From assembly GCA_023250995.1 (NCBI GenBank), contig JAHEZO010000008.1, forward strand, positions 1 to 37,194: 37,194 nucleotides of DNA, given 5' to 3'. The stretch's first letter is position 1. Each line of letters opens with the position of its first letter. Below, piece after piece: positions 36,617 through 37,194 of this stretch. The notes below the pieces were generated by a model. That model searched no databases. It was given only the letters and a program-made list of their open reading frames with translations, and had not been told where the DNA came from. The position numbers and the translations under genes are program-made. This DNA comes from Flavobacteriales bacterium. Its GTDB lineage: Bacteria > Bacteroidota > Bacteroidia > Flavobacteriales_H > JAHEZO01.

Positions 36617-37194
36617 TCAGGTGAAGCATTCTTGCCTGCCTGCCAATTGAAAAATTTTCACTGCATCCACCGCCTCCTTAACATCATGAACGCGGAGTAT
36701 TTTTGCCCCTTTTACAAGTGCCATGGTATTTAACACTGAAGTGCCGTAAATGGTTTCCTCCGGAGTGTTACCGGTAATTTTACTTATCATTGATTTTCTG
36801 GAAAAGCCAACCATAAGAGGTAAATTAAACATATTGAAATGCTCAAGGTTTTTCACTATCTCATAATTTTGACTTAATGTTTTCCCGAACCCAAACCCAG
36901 GGTCAATAATTATGTCGGTGACTCCTTTGGCCTTAAGCAGTTTAATTTTTTTTGAAAAATACGTAAAAAGTTCGGTCATTAAATCGGCATACATGGGATT
37001 TTTTTGCATATTCCGGGGAGTTCCCTTCATGTGCATAATAATATATGGAACACCCAAATCAGCCGCAACATTCATCATTTCAGCATCAAAGGTACCACCT
37101 GAAATATCATTGATGATGGAAGCTCCTTTTTTAATGGCCTCCTTAGCAACTTTACTTCTGAATGTATCGGCAGAAATTATGCAAGCTGGAAATT
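36617..37194 (-). CDS. folP: Dihydropteroate synthase, C-terminal part; 5' end lies outside the window
   Basis: Frame open to window edge: ISADTFRSKVAKEAIKKGASIINDISGGTFDAEMMNVAADLGVPYIIMHMKGTPRNMQ...DIIIDPGFGFGKTLSQNYEI...MVGFSRKSMISKI...RVHDVKEAVDAVKI. Confidence 0.95.
   Translation of the reverse strand, partial: FPACIISADTFRSKVAKEAIKKGASIINDISGGTFDAEMMNVAADLGVPYIIMHMKGTPRNMQKNPMYADLMTELFTYFSKKIKLLKAKGVTDIIIDPGFGFGKTLSQNYEIVKNLEHFNMFNLPLMVGFSRKSMISKITGNTPEETIYGTSVLNTMALVKGAKILRVHDVKEAVDAVKIFQLAGRQECFT

Noticed and set aside
1-37194. Search for tRNA, rRNA, CRISPR, IS ends, phage, toxin-antitoxin or defence modules
   Set aside because: No spaced direct repeats, transposase, integrase, cas, restriction-modification or cloverleaf-like sequence recognised by eye; a tRNAscan/Infernal/PADLOC run would be needed to be certain

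Overview
This 37 kb window is gene-dense, low-GC chromosomal sequence from a member of the Bacteroidota. Supporting signs are TAnnTTTG-type promoter boxes, type IX secretion (T9SS) C-terminal sorting domains, PD40/OmpA envelope proteins and a stand-alone ribH. I support about 26 protein-coding genes. Most are housekeeping: dnaN (3' part), cdaA, folD, ffh, proS, a Nif3-like protein with a zinc-ribbon partner, lpxK, purine nucleoside phosphorylase, ribH, a 2-oxoacid dehydrogenase E2, comB, gcvT and folP (partial). The rest are mainly envelope or secreted proteins: a thioredoxin-like protein, a 7xPKD T9SS cargo, a choice-of-anchor B T9SS cargo, an aromatic-rich low-complexity lipoprotein beside a FadL/OmpP1-like outer-membrane protein, two paralogous TPR+PD40 proteins (one with an OmpA domain), a TonB-C/MORN-like protein and a zinc-dependent phospholipase C/nuclease-fold protein. 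I found no tRNA, rRNA, CRISPR array, transposon, phage or recognisable defence locus. I do not see a clear new biological system. The best leads are: (1) a four-copy ~93-aa tandem repeat in the OmpA/PD40 protein, where both repeat cysteines are lost together in the last copy; (2) the Tyr/Asn/Gly/Trp-rich lipoprotein paired with a FadL-like porin; (3) extremely tight convergent gene ends, two sharing a palindromic TTAA as both stop codons; (4) a glycosyltransferase-cdaA ATGA overlap. Family names come from reading motifs by eye; no database search was run.
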